NCBI RefSeq assembly: GCF_000149955.1
Contig: NC_030996.1
Location: 823,467-887,466, forward strand
Length of the DNA stretch: 64,000 bases
From: Fusarium oxysporum f. sp. lycopersici 4287
Lineage: Eukaryota; Ascomycota; Sordariomycetes; Hypocreales; Nectriaceae
Direction: 5' to 3'
In this document: one piece after another, positions 11,979 through 23,196 of the stretch
Numbering within the stretch: position 1 is the first letter of the stretch
Layout of the letters: every line of letters starts with the position of its first letter
Translations under genes and position numbers: made by a program
The notes under the pieces: generated by a model
Told to the model about the DNA's origin: nothing
Seen by the model: only the letters and a program-made list of their open reading frames with translations
The model's database searches: none

Positions 11979-13761
11979 ATGACGGGCACTCATGAGGGTG
12001 CTGGCTGGTTTCGCCAAATGTTCAGCGGCGGATACCAAGAATTGCCGACGACAAATGCTGTCAAGGATAAGACTGAGGCCACTCAGATAGTGCCGAGGAG
12101 GTTCTTGCGATTGTCAACGAGAGGCTTCTTGCTCATGCTGGCGGCTATTCTTCTCATTCCCACGTTTTTGGCTCTTGCGGCTCTCGAGGTAAGCGACGTC
12201 GCAATCACCGATGGGATCTTCAATTGACTGACAATTGTAGGGCCGCCAATACCTCTCCGATGGAACGGCTGACGTATTCGAGATGGGCGAAACTCAAGAT
12301 GCAGCCTCTCCCGTCGCTTCACCCGCTTCGCCCGTTTCGCCCGCTGGCATCCCCGCCATGGTCAAGCCTCCCAACAAGGCGGGCAACATTTTCAACCGCC
12401 GCCTCGTCATCCTCCTCCCAGCCAACGCCCCCGGCGTCAACGTCTGCAAAGCAATTGTCACAGCAGTTGCCCTTGGATATCCCGCCCCCGTCATCCTGAA
12501 CTGGGGCAAGAGTGGCTCGCATCTTGCCAAGATCGCTGGTGTCCTCGATTATCTTGACTGGAGCTCCCGCCAGGGCAGTTCAAGCAAGGACCACTTGAAC
12601 GAGGATGATCTTATCATGGTCGCCGACAGCGCAGACTCGTGGTTCCAGCTTCCCCCAAGTGTGCTCCTCTGGCGCTACCATGCTCTCAACGAAGAGGCCA
12701 ACGAGCGTCTTCGCGCTCAGTGGCCACACAAGTCAGAGATGCCCATGAAGCAGACCATCATGGTGTCCGCCCAAAAGAGGTGCTGGCCTCGCGCCAAGTC
12801 CGGTTCCAACCTGCACTGCGATGCTCTTCCGGAGTCTCCTCTTCGTGAGGATCTGTACGGACCCGAGACAGACAAAGATCCCAACTTGCGCATGGTCGAT
12901 GTCCGACCCAAGTACATCAACAGTGGTGCCTTCATTGGACCTGTCGGTGACATGCGAAAGTACTTCCGTCGCGCCCAAGAGCGTTACGAGTTTGGAAAGG
13001 CTGAGCAGGGAAATCACTTCTACAGTGACCAGGGCTTCTTTGGTGAGATCTGGGGAGAGCAAGAGATGTGGCGCACGTGGCGACGCGAGCTCGGCGATGC
13101 CATTAATCCCTCTCACAATGTTTCCACTATGGTCCGCGATCAATTCGAGTTCCACGTCGGCCTCGACTACAATCAGACCATCTCCATCCCCACTGTCTTC
13201 GAAGAAGATGACGGTGACATCTTGACACTCAACAACCAGACATATATCGCTGAGCGATCTCGAGAGCTCGAGATTGAGCCTGTTCGCCTGACTGCTGTCC
13301 CCGAGGAAATTGCCAATGCGACAAATCCTCTTGCGCGTATTCTCTCGGAAGAGGACCGACGCACACTGAACTGGGGCGACATGACTTTGTACGCCGACTT
13401 CTTCACCACCGCTATCCCCATCAACATCCATCACAACGCCCACATCAACAACCTGAAGAACCGAAGAGTCTTGTGGTGGGACCGCATGTGGTTCTTCCCC
13501 TACCTCCGCCAGCTTGTCAACGCGCAGCTCACTCAGCACCGACAGCAGCCTCTGGGTAGGGTCGAAATCCCCGAAGGTCGGGCTATCTACTGGGGTCTTG
13601 AGGCATACCGAACTATCAGGCGGTTCATGCCTGCTCAGCGTGGTATGGTCAATACCGACTTTGACACCGTTTGCACATCAAGTTGGGCCAAGAAGGAGAA
13701 GCAGAATTGGTGGGATGTGGTGTTCCAAGATGAACAGGGACCATTGGTCCTCAAAGCGTGA
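11979..13761 (+). CDS. PLOD/GT25-like type II membrane glycosyltransferase
   Basis: Two exons (11979-12188, 12241-13761) with a 52-nt GTAAGC..TAG intron give 576 residues. A short basic cytosolic N-terminus (PRRFLRLSTRG) is followed by one hydrophobic helix at about residues 46-70, then a Ala/Pro/Ser stem, so this is a Golgi-type type II membrane protein. The lumenal domain carries motifs I recognise from the glycosyltransferase domain of lysyl hydroxylase/PLOD and collagen galactosyltransferases. These are DDLIMVADSADSWFQLPP (the D-x-D-like metal site), MVSAQKRCWP, YINSGAFIGP (the 'LNSGGFIG' motif) and SDQGFFGEIW (corresponding to 'DDQ'). Family members transfer hexoses from UDP-sugars; the fungal acceptor is unknown because fungi lack collagen lysine modification. 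The ATG is the first in frame and precedes the membrane anchor directly. Confidence 0.8.
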
Positions 13762-14044
13762 TTTTAGATCTTTAATTGGGTTATTTGGTGTATATTAAAT
13801 TTTTAGAAAGGGTTAATCATGGCAATTCTTGGGTTTGAGCGAGATATTAGTCTTTCGTTTACCATTCAGTGATTAATATGTCATTACGCTTCATGATCAA
13901 CTCCGCCGTACCGTCAAATTATTACCGTGTATAACCCTTTACGATGTTGCCCTTGATGTGAATGACAAGTGGCAGATTGCTGTTCAAGACACATACCCAA
14001 GCCACCACTGTTGCTCAAACATACTGATGCGCTGTCGCCGCCTC

Positions 14045-14979
14045 TTAGACGTCGACTGGACTGTCCTGCCCCGGGTTTGCTTCCTCGTAGTGCATCACCT
14101 TGACAAGCCTGAAGTAGCCAGCAGCAAGAGCACCACCAAGAAGAGGTCCTACCCAGTAAAGCCAATGATATCCGGGGAAGTCTCTGCCACCAACAGCGCA
14201 GCCAAAAGACCGCACAGGGTTTAATGATCCACCTGTAACAAAGACACCTATGATGCAATTGAACGTCAACCTCGTGCCAGGAAATAATAAGAAGGGAGGC
14301 TCCCTACCTGGAATGAGGGCCACAAAAACAGAGAGACCAATGCCAATCGGCGCGAGAAACGTATCGCGGGATTTTTCCGCTGCAAGCATCAAGACAACGA
14401 AGACCAATTGAGCTGTAAAGAACATCTCAAGAAAGACGCCCTGCGCTATCGAAGTATTGGGACCGAGCGTGGTATTTGCCTGTGAGGCACTTCCGGGGAA
14501 CATGGCTTCGACTAGACCACCCGCGCACATTGAAGCAATGAGCTGCGCTGGGAATAGGTACAGCGCTCGCATCCATGGAAGTTGGCCAGCGAGACAGAGA
14601 CCAAAGGTGACCTGCGAGCATGGCCGTCAGCACATCAAGCTTGTCAACGAGTAAAATAGCTTACCGCAGGGTTAAACAATCCACCGCTGATTCGGTAGAA
14701 GGCCCAAACGTTGACCAAGAGGGAGAAGCCGTATGCCATTGCGATCCAGATAATAGTGTTGCTGGCCAGTGTGCCATTAGGTCCGGTGGCAGGCTCTTGA
14801 AGAACAGCAATAATGTTGCCGGCATAGCCAAAGTACAGGAAGAAGAAAGTGCCGACAAATTCACCAGACGCCGCTACCATGTGAGTGCCAAATTCGCTGA
14901 GATGGGTTCTCTGCTGCTTATGGTGGTGGTGGTGGCCATTGAAGCCATTCGCACCGTGAACTTCTGCAGCGGATGCCAT
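14045..14979 (-). CDS. aquaporin (MIP family channel)
   Basis: Three exons on the minus strand (14979-14665, 14611-14308, 14247-14045) with GT..AG introns join to 273 residues, a normal length for the family. Six hydrophobic segments are visible. The first half-helix motif is NPA (residues 103-105), completing exon 1. The second is NPV followed by Arg (residues 216-219), with V in place of A. Both motifs sit in the usual FNPAV and SLNPVRSFG contexts. A His cluster (HHHHH near residue 16) lies in the cytosolic N-terminus. The arginine after the second motif favours a selective water or small-solute pore over a glyceroporin, which normally has Asp two positions after the second NPA. Substrate specificity is inference. 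The gene is convergent with the glycosyltransferase, 283 bp apart. Confidence 0.92.
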
Positions 14980-15914
14980 TTTCGCAACGTCGTGAATTTT
15001 CGCGCGCGATGACTGGTTAGTTTTCTTCGAGGCCTGGACCCTGAAAGGAAATATTAAGCAAAAATAGGAAATCTGATGTGAGTAAAAAACAGGGAACGCA
15101 AAAAGTGACGGGGATGGTGTAGGTAATGGTGTAAAGCTGGGGAATGCTCAACGGCTGACGTAGTAACTACGGGCCTACTCCCTTAAGTAAAATACTCATC
15201 ACTTTTCGATTCCTTCATATTGGCGTGGCTTCAAGTATGACGCGCACAAAGCTGGCCTCTGTGAGACTGCTGCGCTGTGAAAGTGTCAAAATGACAACGT
15301 CAGGATTGCAACGGCCGTTGGCCATTCCACAGCTGACATCAAGCCCGTCCGCTTGGCGCCTGTCAAGTCTCAGACTATTGAATTGTCAATGTCGACGGGG
15401 CTGATTATGACCACTTCTTCATTGGACAGACGCAGGACTAGCCGGACTTTACGTCCGGGAGTGGAGATCACAGAGCCCAATGTAGAAAAGTGTGCAGCCA
15501 GTCTGGAGTCGTACTAGGCCGTTTGGATCAGGCCATCGGACGATCACTGTTCAATCTGTGTTTTGCAAATATCACATCATCTGCAACGAGCCGCGTTTGT
15601 CGACCAGGGAATTGTTTATAAAGCCGAGCTTTGGTGCAACCTTTGATCGACCGCCTCTTGGCGTACATATCTTATCACGGCAATTGGGCTGTTTCCATAT
15701 TGTTGGTGTCGACAAGCTAACAAGTCCGTGCTGAGAAAGGGCGATCTTGAGCTGCTATGACTCCAGCTGGATCACGATTTCGCGCTTGGGGATCATCAAT
15801 ACACTGACGTATACTGGTAGTGAGCTGAGGGTCTCTGCATTTGCATATCTGTTGATCAAGACGAAACTAGAATAACTGCCAAGGAAGCAAAGGGCTGCCA
15901 AGTATCCAGACCCC
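14980..15914. other. intergenic region upstream of aquaporin
   Basis: This region holds the aquaporin promoter and the 3' flank of the next minus-strand gene. There is no supported gene; short frames on both strands lack domains. Confidence 0.5.
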
Positions 15915-17832
15915 TCATGGCGCTGCTGTGCTCTCAATGGAGTGGCAGACAATGACCGAATGTTCCTTGGAGAACCAAAACTCGATATTCCCTTCCATCT
16001 CCAAGCACTTCCAGTCATCGCCGCTGTGTGCATGGTCCGATTCACTTCCAATCTCGACATGAACGCCTCGCACTATCGCTGGTGTAGGTTGGACATGACA
16101 GTAGCACAACCGCCGTGGACTCACATACGTCTTGACACGATAATGGCCAAATCTACAGTCCCCCAAGGCTCTCTGAGCACCGTTACTATAGTCGAATATC
16201 ATACCCTTGCATTCAAAGTTCTCGTCTTCTAGGACCTGAATGCCAGTCACGTCTTTTAATGGCGCCACTGAAAGATACATATGCTCGAACATTAGATGAC
16301 GAAGAGGATCCATATTCGGCCAGCGGTTGTTGAACGGCGGTAGGCTATCACGGCGCTGCTTCCGCGGATATGTTCCGAATACAGTAGCTGGTCCGACATC
16401 TGCAACATTGTGAATGAGCAGTTCTGGGCTTGACTGGCTGAGAACAATATCTCTGTGCTGCCTAAGATGGCATGGGCCAACATACACATCCCCGGCTAGC
16501 TTTGTACGAATCTATCTTCATTAGTACTGCGAAGTCAGTCACCAAGGGGAAATGAGTACCATGAAAAAGGGCTTCTGCGTTGTAGCCCCTCCTCCTTCAA
16601 CTTTCAACCGCATCGCGATCGAGGTGATTTCTTCATCTCTGGGCATCGGTAGGTATATCCAGACAACACTTTCCTGTCTTTTCACGGGAAGCCGGTCGAA
16701 TGTTTTCGTTGCACAAGGTCTCGCATGTGTATGCGCGTGTATTGCGTAGAGCTTACTGAAAGAGAAGAAAAACGTGAGGCCCGTTACACTGCGTAGGTTG
16801 GTGGTCTTGAATTGCATGGACGGTGTCACGCGGCCGTAAAATTCGCAGTCCTCAATACCAGGGGGGTTGGGGGTGTCCCAGATGTGAAACCCCAACAGAG
16901 ATGCAGGGAGCTCAAGCCGCAACACATGAAACTAGGTGTACTGGGTCAGTTCAGATCATTGCAATATCCAGAGCAACCTCATCACCTTCAGTACAGCCAC
17001 AACATCCTGAAAGCATATCGCAGGCGAGATGACAAATGCCTCCCTGTCCGAACGTCGGGGTTCATATGATGATTTCGACAGCCTTTCTATCTTGCGTATT
17101 CCCCTGTGATCAAGAGTCAAGCGTACTACTGGCAGGCAGTTGCTTGATAACACAGCAGCACAATCTCCTCGTGTCCAAGATAGGATATTACACAAGGGTA
17201 TCGAAGTAACTGGTGGAGCGGCATCGGACTGTAAGCGGGACAATTCCCGAGCTATGCTGAGAACATGGATGTAGCGCCAGAACGTCGCCGAATCGCTGTA
17301 CTCTTGCACCATGTGGATGAGCTCTGCTGGTAGGAGCTTCAATAGTCGAACACCATAAGCTTCTGCTTTCTCGCGGGCAATTTCGATGTCAAGTCCTGTT
17401 TCACGGTCCAGCTGAAGCATTGGAGCACGTTGCCAGAGGTTCCTCTTGCCAATTGTTATCCATAATCTGTCGACCGCATTGTCGATTTTGCAGTGGTCTT
17501 GGAACAGATTCAGGCAGGTAGAATGTAAGCCTACTGCCTCGGTAGCATCTGTGCATCGCCGGCAGCTCGGTGCCCAGCACAGGACTTTCGTGCCAACCCT
17601 GATGCTCCGAGAGTCTGGGAATACCGCACGGTCTAGACAAAGCCCTAATTCAGGTTCAAGACCGTTATCTAGCACTGCAAAACTTGCTGTTAGCCGATGG
17701 ACGAACATGAGAAAAGTGTTGTCAAAACTAACAAGCCACAAAACTCACGCCAGCCAACAATGCTTTGCCGCAGATGCCGCATTGAGTACGAAGGCGATGA
17801 TGCCCTGTGACTCCGCCTACCAAGGAGCTCAT
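15915..17832 (-). CDS. uncharacterised fungal protein with N-terminal CxxC
   Basis: Four exons on the minus strand (17832-17733, 17674-16986, 16931-16560, 16511-15915) join in phase to 585 residues. The first intron uses a variant donor, GTTAGT, with a CTAAC branch point and TTTTGCAG acceptor; only this choice keeps the start frame containing QCGICGKAL. The other two introns are conventional. The protein has a possible zinc knuckle at the N-terminus (CGICG, more Cys near residues 70-110), a helix resembling a degenerate F-box-type segment (LLPAELIHMVQEYSDSATFW), and beta-rich C-terminal half (FHIWDTPNPP, SVTGLTFFFSF). I do not recognise a named domain. Similar Fusarium proteins are annotated as hypothetical. 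The function is unknown. Confidence 0.7.
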
Positions 17833-19372
17833 GCTGACATTGAATGAAGATGTACTACGAAGAGGGGAATATCTCGCGTTTGACGTGACCTCGGTTCGGA
17901 TTATTGAGGAACCGACGTACAGATGTCAGCAATTGGATGTTACGGTGGATGATTGGTTACACGGCATGAGATGGCTGGGGGCTGGAGCTTTGGAGGAAAT
18001 CTGTTTAAAACGGTGTTTAAAATGTGAGCAGCGGGTTTATGAAACCCTGGTAATCCAAGAGTTTCCACCAGGATCAAGGTTATGCGATGAGACAGGGAAA
18101 GGTTGCTGGCTGAGAAGGGACCCGGACGATAACATTCCAAAGATGAAGGGTAATCAGAGATTCAAAACGGATTTGCGCAATTCACCTTCCATATTATATG
18201 AAATTGCATAATGAAAGGGTCCGCTGTCGTGCTGGGCAATAGAACGAAGCGAGCGTTGGTGAAATAGAGAAGAGACCATAGCAGAGGTCACATGTACTAT
18301 TCAAGAACGTATTTATATCCCCAGAACCTCCACAAGGCTCATAAAAGAAGCTTCCATTGAGTTTAATAATGTAATTTCATGATTACGCTAAGATAACATA
18401 GTAGCTCATAATGTTACAAAACTGGTGCTGCTTTGAACAATGCATACCTGATTGAATCGCACGGTACTTCACGGAATGAGAATATGTTGATGAGTATGAA
18501 ATATCTGTAACCCGGATTAGATATATCAGCGGCATATGCCAAAGCAACACATCAAACAATACTACGATTTTGTCTTTCTTTCTCTGCGTTCAGTTTAAGG
18601 CATACAATCACCTAGCTGTATCTAATAGACCTGTCCATATTAATGCTGATATTGCATGCTATCCAATAAGAAAGTTGGCGACTAGGTTCTTATTCTCGCA
18701 AGGTTCTTCGAAGACTCTTTCCCTTTGTCATTTTATCTAGCTCTTAATACTCAAACCTGTGACGCTTACGAGGCCCCAATGCTGTGTTGACAGGCTCGAA
18801 GTTATCCGTAATTCGCTTCCAGTAATCCTGCTGTTGAAAATGACACTGATGTTCCATCGCTCAGCCTAGGCCTCTGAACGGTGTATTCTGAAGGGGAGAG
18901 ATTTCAGTACACAGAGGATGAGAAAGGATCAGCGAGGCCTACTACCAGTATTTCTTTCTAATAAAGATCTGTTTGCTTCTAGAAAAGCAACAGGTAACGT
19001 CTCGGCAGTTGACATGTCTTGCAGTCATAGAATAAATTCTTGCCAGGATGGACCCTGCATTGTGGGCTTGTGCGACGTGAGATCTCGGGAGAAAACGTGG
19101 TATGGCATTTCCCCGATTATCTCCGGTAAGGCCATCCTGGATCGTAAATATTAGTCGGCTTTTCACCCTGCTGCCGATCTCTAACACAAAGCAGTCTCAT
19201 GTAGTTCTCGACCTTATATATCGTTTTTCTGCCGATCGACAAAAACAATCTGTCAAAGGGCATGTCTGAATAGCTTCAACTTCAGTATATGACTAGTTTA
19301 TGCTTTATTCAATAATTTTTGAGCATTACAACGTTGCAGTGGCACAGCTCAGGTTGCAAAGACCGACGGGCG
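17833..19372. other. intergenic region
   Basis: There are 1.5 kb without a supported gene. A 134-codon plus-strand frame (17807-18211) overlaps exon 1 of the neighbouring gene and has no domain. The remaining DNA is AT-richer with stop codons in all frames. Confidence 0.5.
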
Positions 19373-20029
19373 TTATCGTCGAGCCATGGAAGCGACGTCG
19401 CCAGAACCAGGTAAGCTCTCATCCACAAACCCAAAACGTTTGTAAAGTCCGGCCCCAGACTTGCTTGCATCCACATACGCTGCAACTCCGTCCTTGTCTG
19501 CTAGATCACAGCCAAATTTCATAAGCATTGAGCCAGCTCCACAGCGTTGATAGTCAGGATGCGTGACCAACGTATCGAGATCTAGATGAATTGCAGTTAG
19601 CAGATCCGGGGTACAAGGTCCGAGTGGCCCCTTACAGTAGTGCTTCTGGTCTCTCATAACGCGGAGTCTTTCCGCTTCCTCCTTGGCAATGAACTCGTCA
19701 CAGACTTGACCAGGCTGATCCTCAGTCCATGGTGGATATCGTCGACCCCGCTCGCGGGGCATTGAAGTATCCCACTTGGCAAAAGCCGCGATCCGCGGAC
19801 GGCCATTAACATCTTTAGAGTCTGGATCGACAACTTTGACGTAGCGTTGAAACGGTTTATGGATCAAGTCGTGACGATTGCCTTCGGTCCACCAGTTGCG
19901 TACGGCCGGTGTATCAGGCCAGATGCGTCGGATTTCAGGATCGGTAAAAGCTGCGAACCATACCTCTGTGAGAACGGGTACATCTTCAAGGGTGACTTCT
20001 TTAAGTCTCAGGCTTTTTCGTGCAGTCAT
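19373..20029 (-). CDS. GNAT-family N-acetyltransferase
   Basis: This intron-less gene encodes 218 residues. The N-terminus LRLKEVTLEDVPVLTEVWF is a typical GNAT strand-helix opening. The acetyl-CoA site (motif A) is LVTHPDYQRCGAGSMLMKFG, carrying the Q/R-x-x-G-x-G/A pattern, followed by a strand with YVDASKSGAGLYKRFGF, the conserved motif B that ends many small-molecule acetyltransferases. A charged middle insertion (about residues 85-135) is typical of fungal paralogues. The acceptor substrate cannot be told. The gene lies in the same orientation as the downstream Zn2Cys6 regulator, 307 bp away. Confidence 0.85.
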   Translation of the reverse strand: MTARKSLRLKEVTLEDVPVLTEVWFAAFTDPEIRRIWPDTPAVRNWWTEGNRHDLIHKPFQRYVKVVDPDSKDVNGRPRIAAFAKWDTSMPRERGRRYPPWTEDQPGQVCDEFIAKEEAERLRVMRDQKHYCKGPLGPCTPDLLTAIHLDLDTLVTHPDYQRCGAGSMLMKFGCDLADKDGVAAYVDASKSGAGLYKRFGFVDESLPGSGDVASMARR

Positions 20030-20336
20030 CTCGATACAAAACGGCGGTGAGATGTTTAATGAAAGGAATAGGATTCAGGATGCAGTTCTGTCTATCAGTG
20101 GAATTGCGTAAGCTTCTATTGGCTAATGAGCTGAGAGGGGGTTTTGGTAAGCAAAGGGCCGTCCGAGGCCCAGTTTTACTCGTTACATTCATTTGGAACA
20201 GGTTATAGTACAGTTGATGTCTGGTACAGTAGCTCAAATGTTTATTATTACCATTATCATTCGCCTGTTGCTTAGTGGCGTTCGTTTCATTCCATCGCCA
20301 CAATCTGAACTTGCTATAACTTAAATATTACCAGTA

Positions 20337-21936
20337 TTATGACAATGACGATACCAGGGCTTTCAGGTTGTTGAGTGACCCAGTGTACGATTTTACAGGT
20401 GTGATTTGCCGTAACGTCTCGTCCAGCAAACTGGGCAGGTCGACTCCCAGGTCAATCATATACGCCTGCGATGTCTGGCGCTGGGCGTATAAAGCTATCG
20501 TGTATAGATAGGCATTGACCATCAGCGTGCTTGACAGGTTCCTGCCGGTCAAGAGGTCATTAAGAGGGAGCCAGAGCTTGTAGTCTCGCAGCAGCCGGAT
20601 CCGTTCGAATTGTTTATCGGCGGGTGTCGACGGCTCCAGTTCGGTCAAGTCCTCCGCAAGAGCGATGAGTAGCCGCAGCTGTCTCCAGGTGTCGTCGTCC
20701 GGTTCTTGCTCTTTCAAGAGAGCCTTGAACTTCTGCATCTCGACAATTATACGTTGTAGTCCGTTCTGCTTCCCGCACTCCGTCTTGAGCGTTGTGTGCA
20801 GATGGGCAGTTTGACGCCATGCTTTTGCTATCATGTGATAGAATCCGGATTGGTGACCTAACCGATGGCATGTTTGCAAAATCTGAGATTTTATGAGCTT
20901 TGGTGTATCGCGTGGCAGAAGGATAATACTTACCGCTGAGATCCCTTCTGCAATCTGTCTTCGGCTCGACCTGGTCATGTCAATACTTCCGTCCATCGCC
21001 TCAGCGAGGCGCACTCACATATCTTCACAGAGCCATAGTAGTGCCATCGAGGCAACGAGGGCTCCATCAGCATGCTCTGGTCTAAAGTTGGACAGACATC
21101 TTCTGAGGTCCTGGATAGCTAGCATCTGATATTGATACTCTTTTCGACGGGCATGTTGGCAGTGAGTAACTGATGCAACTTGGTATGCTGAAAGGGCGAG
21201 GACTCCATTCATCGCTAGCCGAGATGACGAGATGATACGAAAAAAGCTAGAGAGTCAACATGATAAGATAAGAAACTCCTAGACAAACAAACCTCGGTAA
21301 GTATGATGATATAACAGTGAGTTTACTCACTCCCATCGTTGTAAGTCTATGTTGGTTACTTGCTGCTTGGTAAACGAAGCATAAGTCATCTTCGGAGTAA
21401 ATGGTTGGTTGCAGGGTTATTCTGATACGATCATCCGGTATAGGCATTGACCCTGTCCTTCTCCACTGCCTTACCTCTGCCCTGGCCTTGGCCGACCATG
21501 GTCGACGAGGTTTCGAGCTTGAACAAGACTTTGATGAAGTATTCTCAGGCGAGGGCTGAAGTAGCAACTCTTCTTGTGACGGGGTATCGTGAAAGGAGCA
21601 TTTGACCTTGTGCTTAGTGCAGTTCTGGCTGGGGGATCATGAGCTGATGATCGTCTTAGTATAGAGGCACGGGTCCACCTACCACTGGGGATAGTTCTCG
21701 TCGCAGCGGATATGACGGCGCTTACTGGACCAGACAAATACTGATTAGTATGTTCGGCTAGTATCGAAAATCTTTAAAGTCCCACACACCACGTCAAGCA
21801 GCCCATGCGTGACTTTGTATGGCTGCATAAGGTCAGCTCGGTCAGTTTTAGGTTCGGCAGGGCGAATGGAAGAGGCCTCAGACTCGTACCTCCTACGGTT
21901 CCCATTCCTGGCTTGACTGTGCGACTTGGATGGCAT
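20337..21936 (-). CDS. Zn2Cys6 transcription factor 1
   Basis: Seven exons on the minus strand join to 422 residues: 21936-21890, 21822-21790, 21724-21683, 21628-21293, 21246-21019, 20970-20934, 20882-20337. Two introns fall inside the zinc cluster. Once spliced it reads [28 protein letters not shown], a perfect CX2CX6CX6CX2CX6C binuclear cluster that binds CGG half-sites. A serine/proline linker follows, then a C-terminal regulatory domain of the fungal type. This contains a '[11 protein letters not shown]' strand, [14 protein letters not shown] (the conserved 'ALSASHLA' helix) and an alpha-helical end. One donor is the variant GTTTGT, and the sixth intron (51 nt) could also be read through in frame. 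The gene is divergent from regulator 2 across 1.26 kb. Target genes are unknown. Confidence 0.82.
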
Positions 21937-23196
21937 GATATAGGTGTAGAACGGGTCACGGCGTGCAGAACAGGCGTCCTTGCGAGGCTCTACTCACATT
22001 CGGTCACCGGGGGTAAAGATAAAGGCGGGGAATTAGACGCGTGGGAACAAAACGGCTCTATGCTTCTCTTTAAATACCCTCGCGCTAAGACGTTGGGGAA
22101 TGATACAGATTGGGTCTAGCCCTGGCTCCCTGACTCCAAAGTGCTAAGTCTAGAACAGCGATACTATCGGAACGCCGCATATTGCAGACACGCACTATTA
22201 GAAGCCGTTGACGTATCGTCAAGGAATCCTCACTGCACGGCAAGGTAAAACATTTCAATTTGGGTGAGGACGTGTCTTGGCCGCACGCAATGTCGCGGCA
22301 GTTATTATCAGTCAACACTATTACTGGTTAAGTAGTCAAGGCGATCATGGCAGGGGGTCCGGACGAATCGGATGGGACGAGACCGTTGAAACCTATTTCT
22401 GACCCTGTATTTAAAACGCCAGCTAACAGGTCGATCAGATACGGCGGAGTGACTCCTTGATCTTAGATTATCTTCCCGGGGAAGCTTGGTAGCGTTAGAG
22501 TGTCGGAGGCCTAGTCCAGTGGGTCAAGTGCTCCCCGATGGCTGTGACAGCGGTCCTAGCTAAATGGCAGATATCTTACAACGTAGCATTTAAGATAAAG
22601 GCTACCCCGTGGTTAATAAGACAAGACAGTTGCCATGCAAAATTGGCCTGGGATAGCAGTCGCGGGTCCAAAGCTGACACTCCCGGAGGCCTAAGCAATT
22701 GTTCTCATCTGCTTGAGGGTAAGCGTGGAACGCCTCATAGGTTCCAATAGGTGCGGTTCATCCGGAGCCCTTGCTGTGGCGCACATCAACGAATTGATAC
22801 AACCATAACTTCAAGACGCCAAAGCTCGTAATTTTGGTAGTCAGGGCCGTATCCCAAGACCAGGCCTATGCTACAAAAAGCCTAGGTTGCGACGCTTTGA
22901 CGTTTTAAGAACCGATACTAACCATGGAAGGCCGTAATTCCACCAATGTGATCCTGGATAAATGACATACATGCTTACTCAGGCAGCCATTCGAGACATG
23001 CCAAGCTTGATTGGTCTTTTCTAGATAAGCAATGGCCAGAAACTTCTCCCATAGGATATAATCTACAAGAGTTGATGCTCAAAGCTCCACTGAGAAACTT
23101 ACATGCCCAAGAACATCATTTCAGCCCAATCAACAACCAACAGAGTCTGAGTGGCTTGAGCATTATCCTTAGCCGAGCTAAGCCCCAAGGCACGAC
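21937..23196. other. divergent promoter region of two Zn2Cys6 genes
   Basis: This 1.26 kb of spacer separates regulators 1 and 2, whose starts point away from each other. It contains several CGG/CCG trinucleotides but no obvious gene. No strong repeat is seen. Confidence 0.45.

Noticed and set aside
17807..18211. 134-codon plus-strand frame overlapping exon 1 of the CxxC gene
   Set aside because: Antisense to a better supported exon and without recognisable homology; likely chance.
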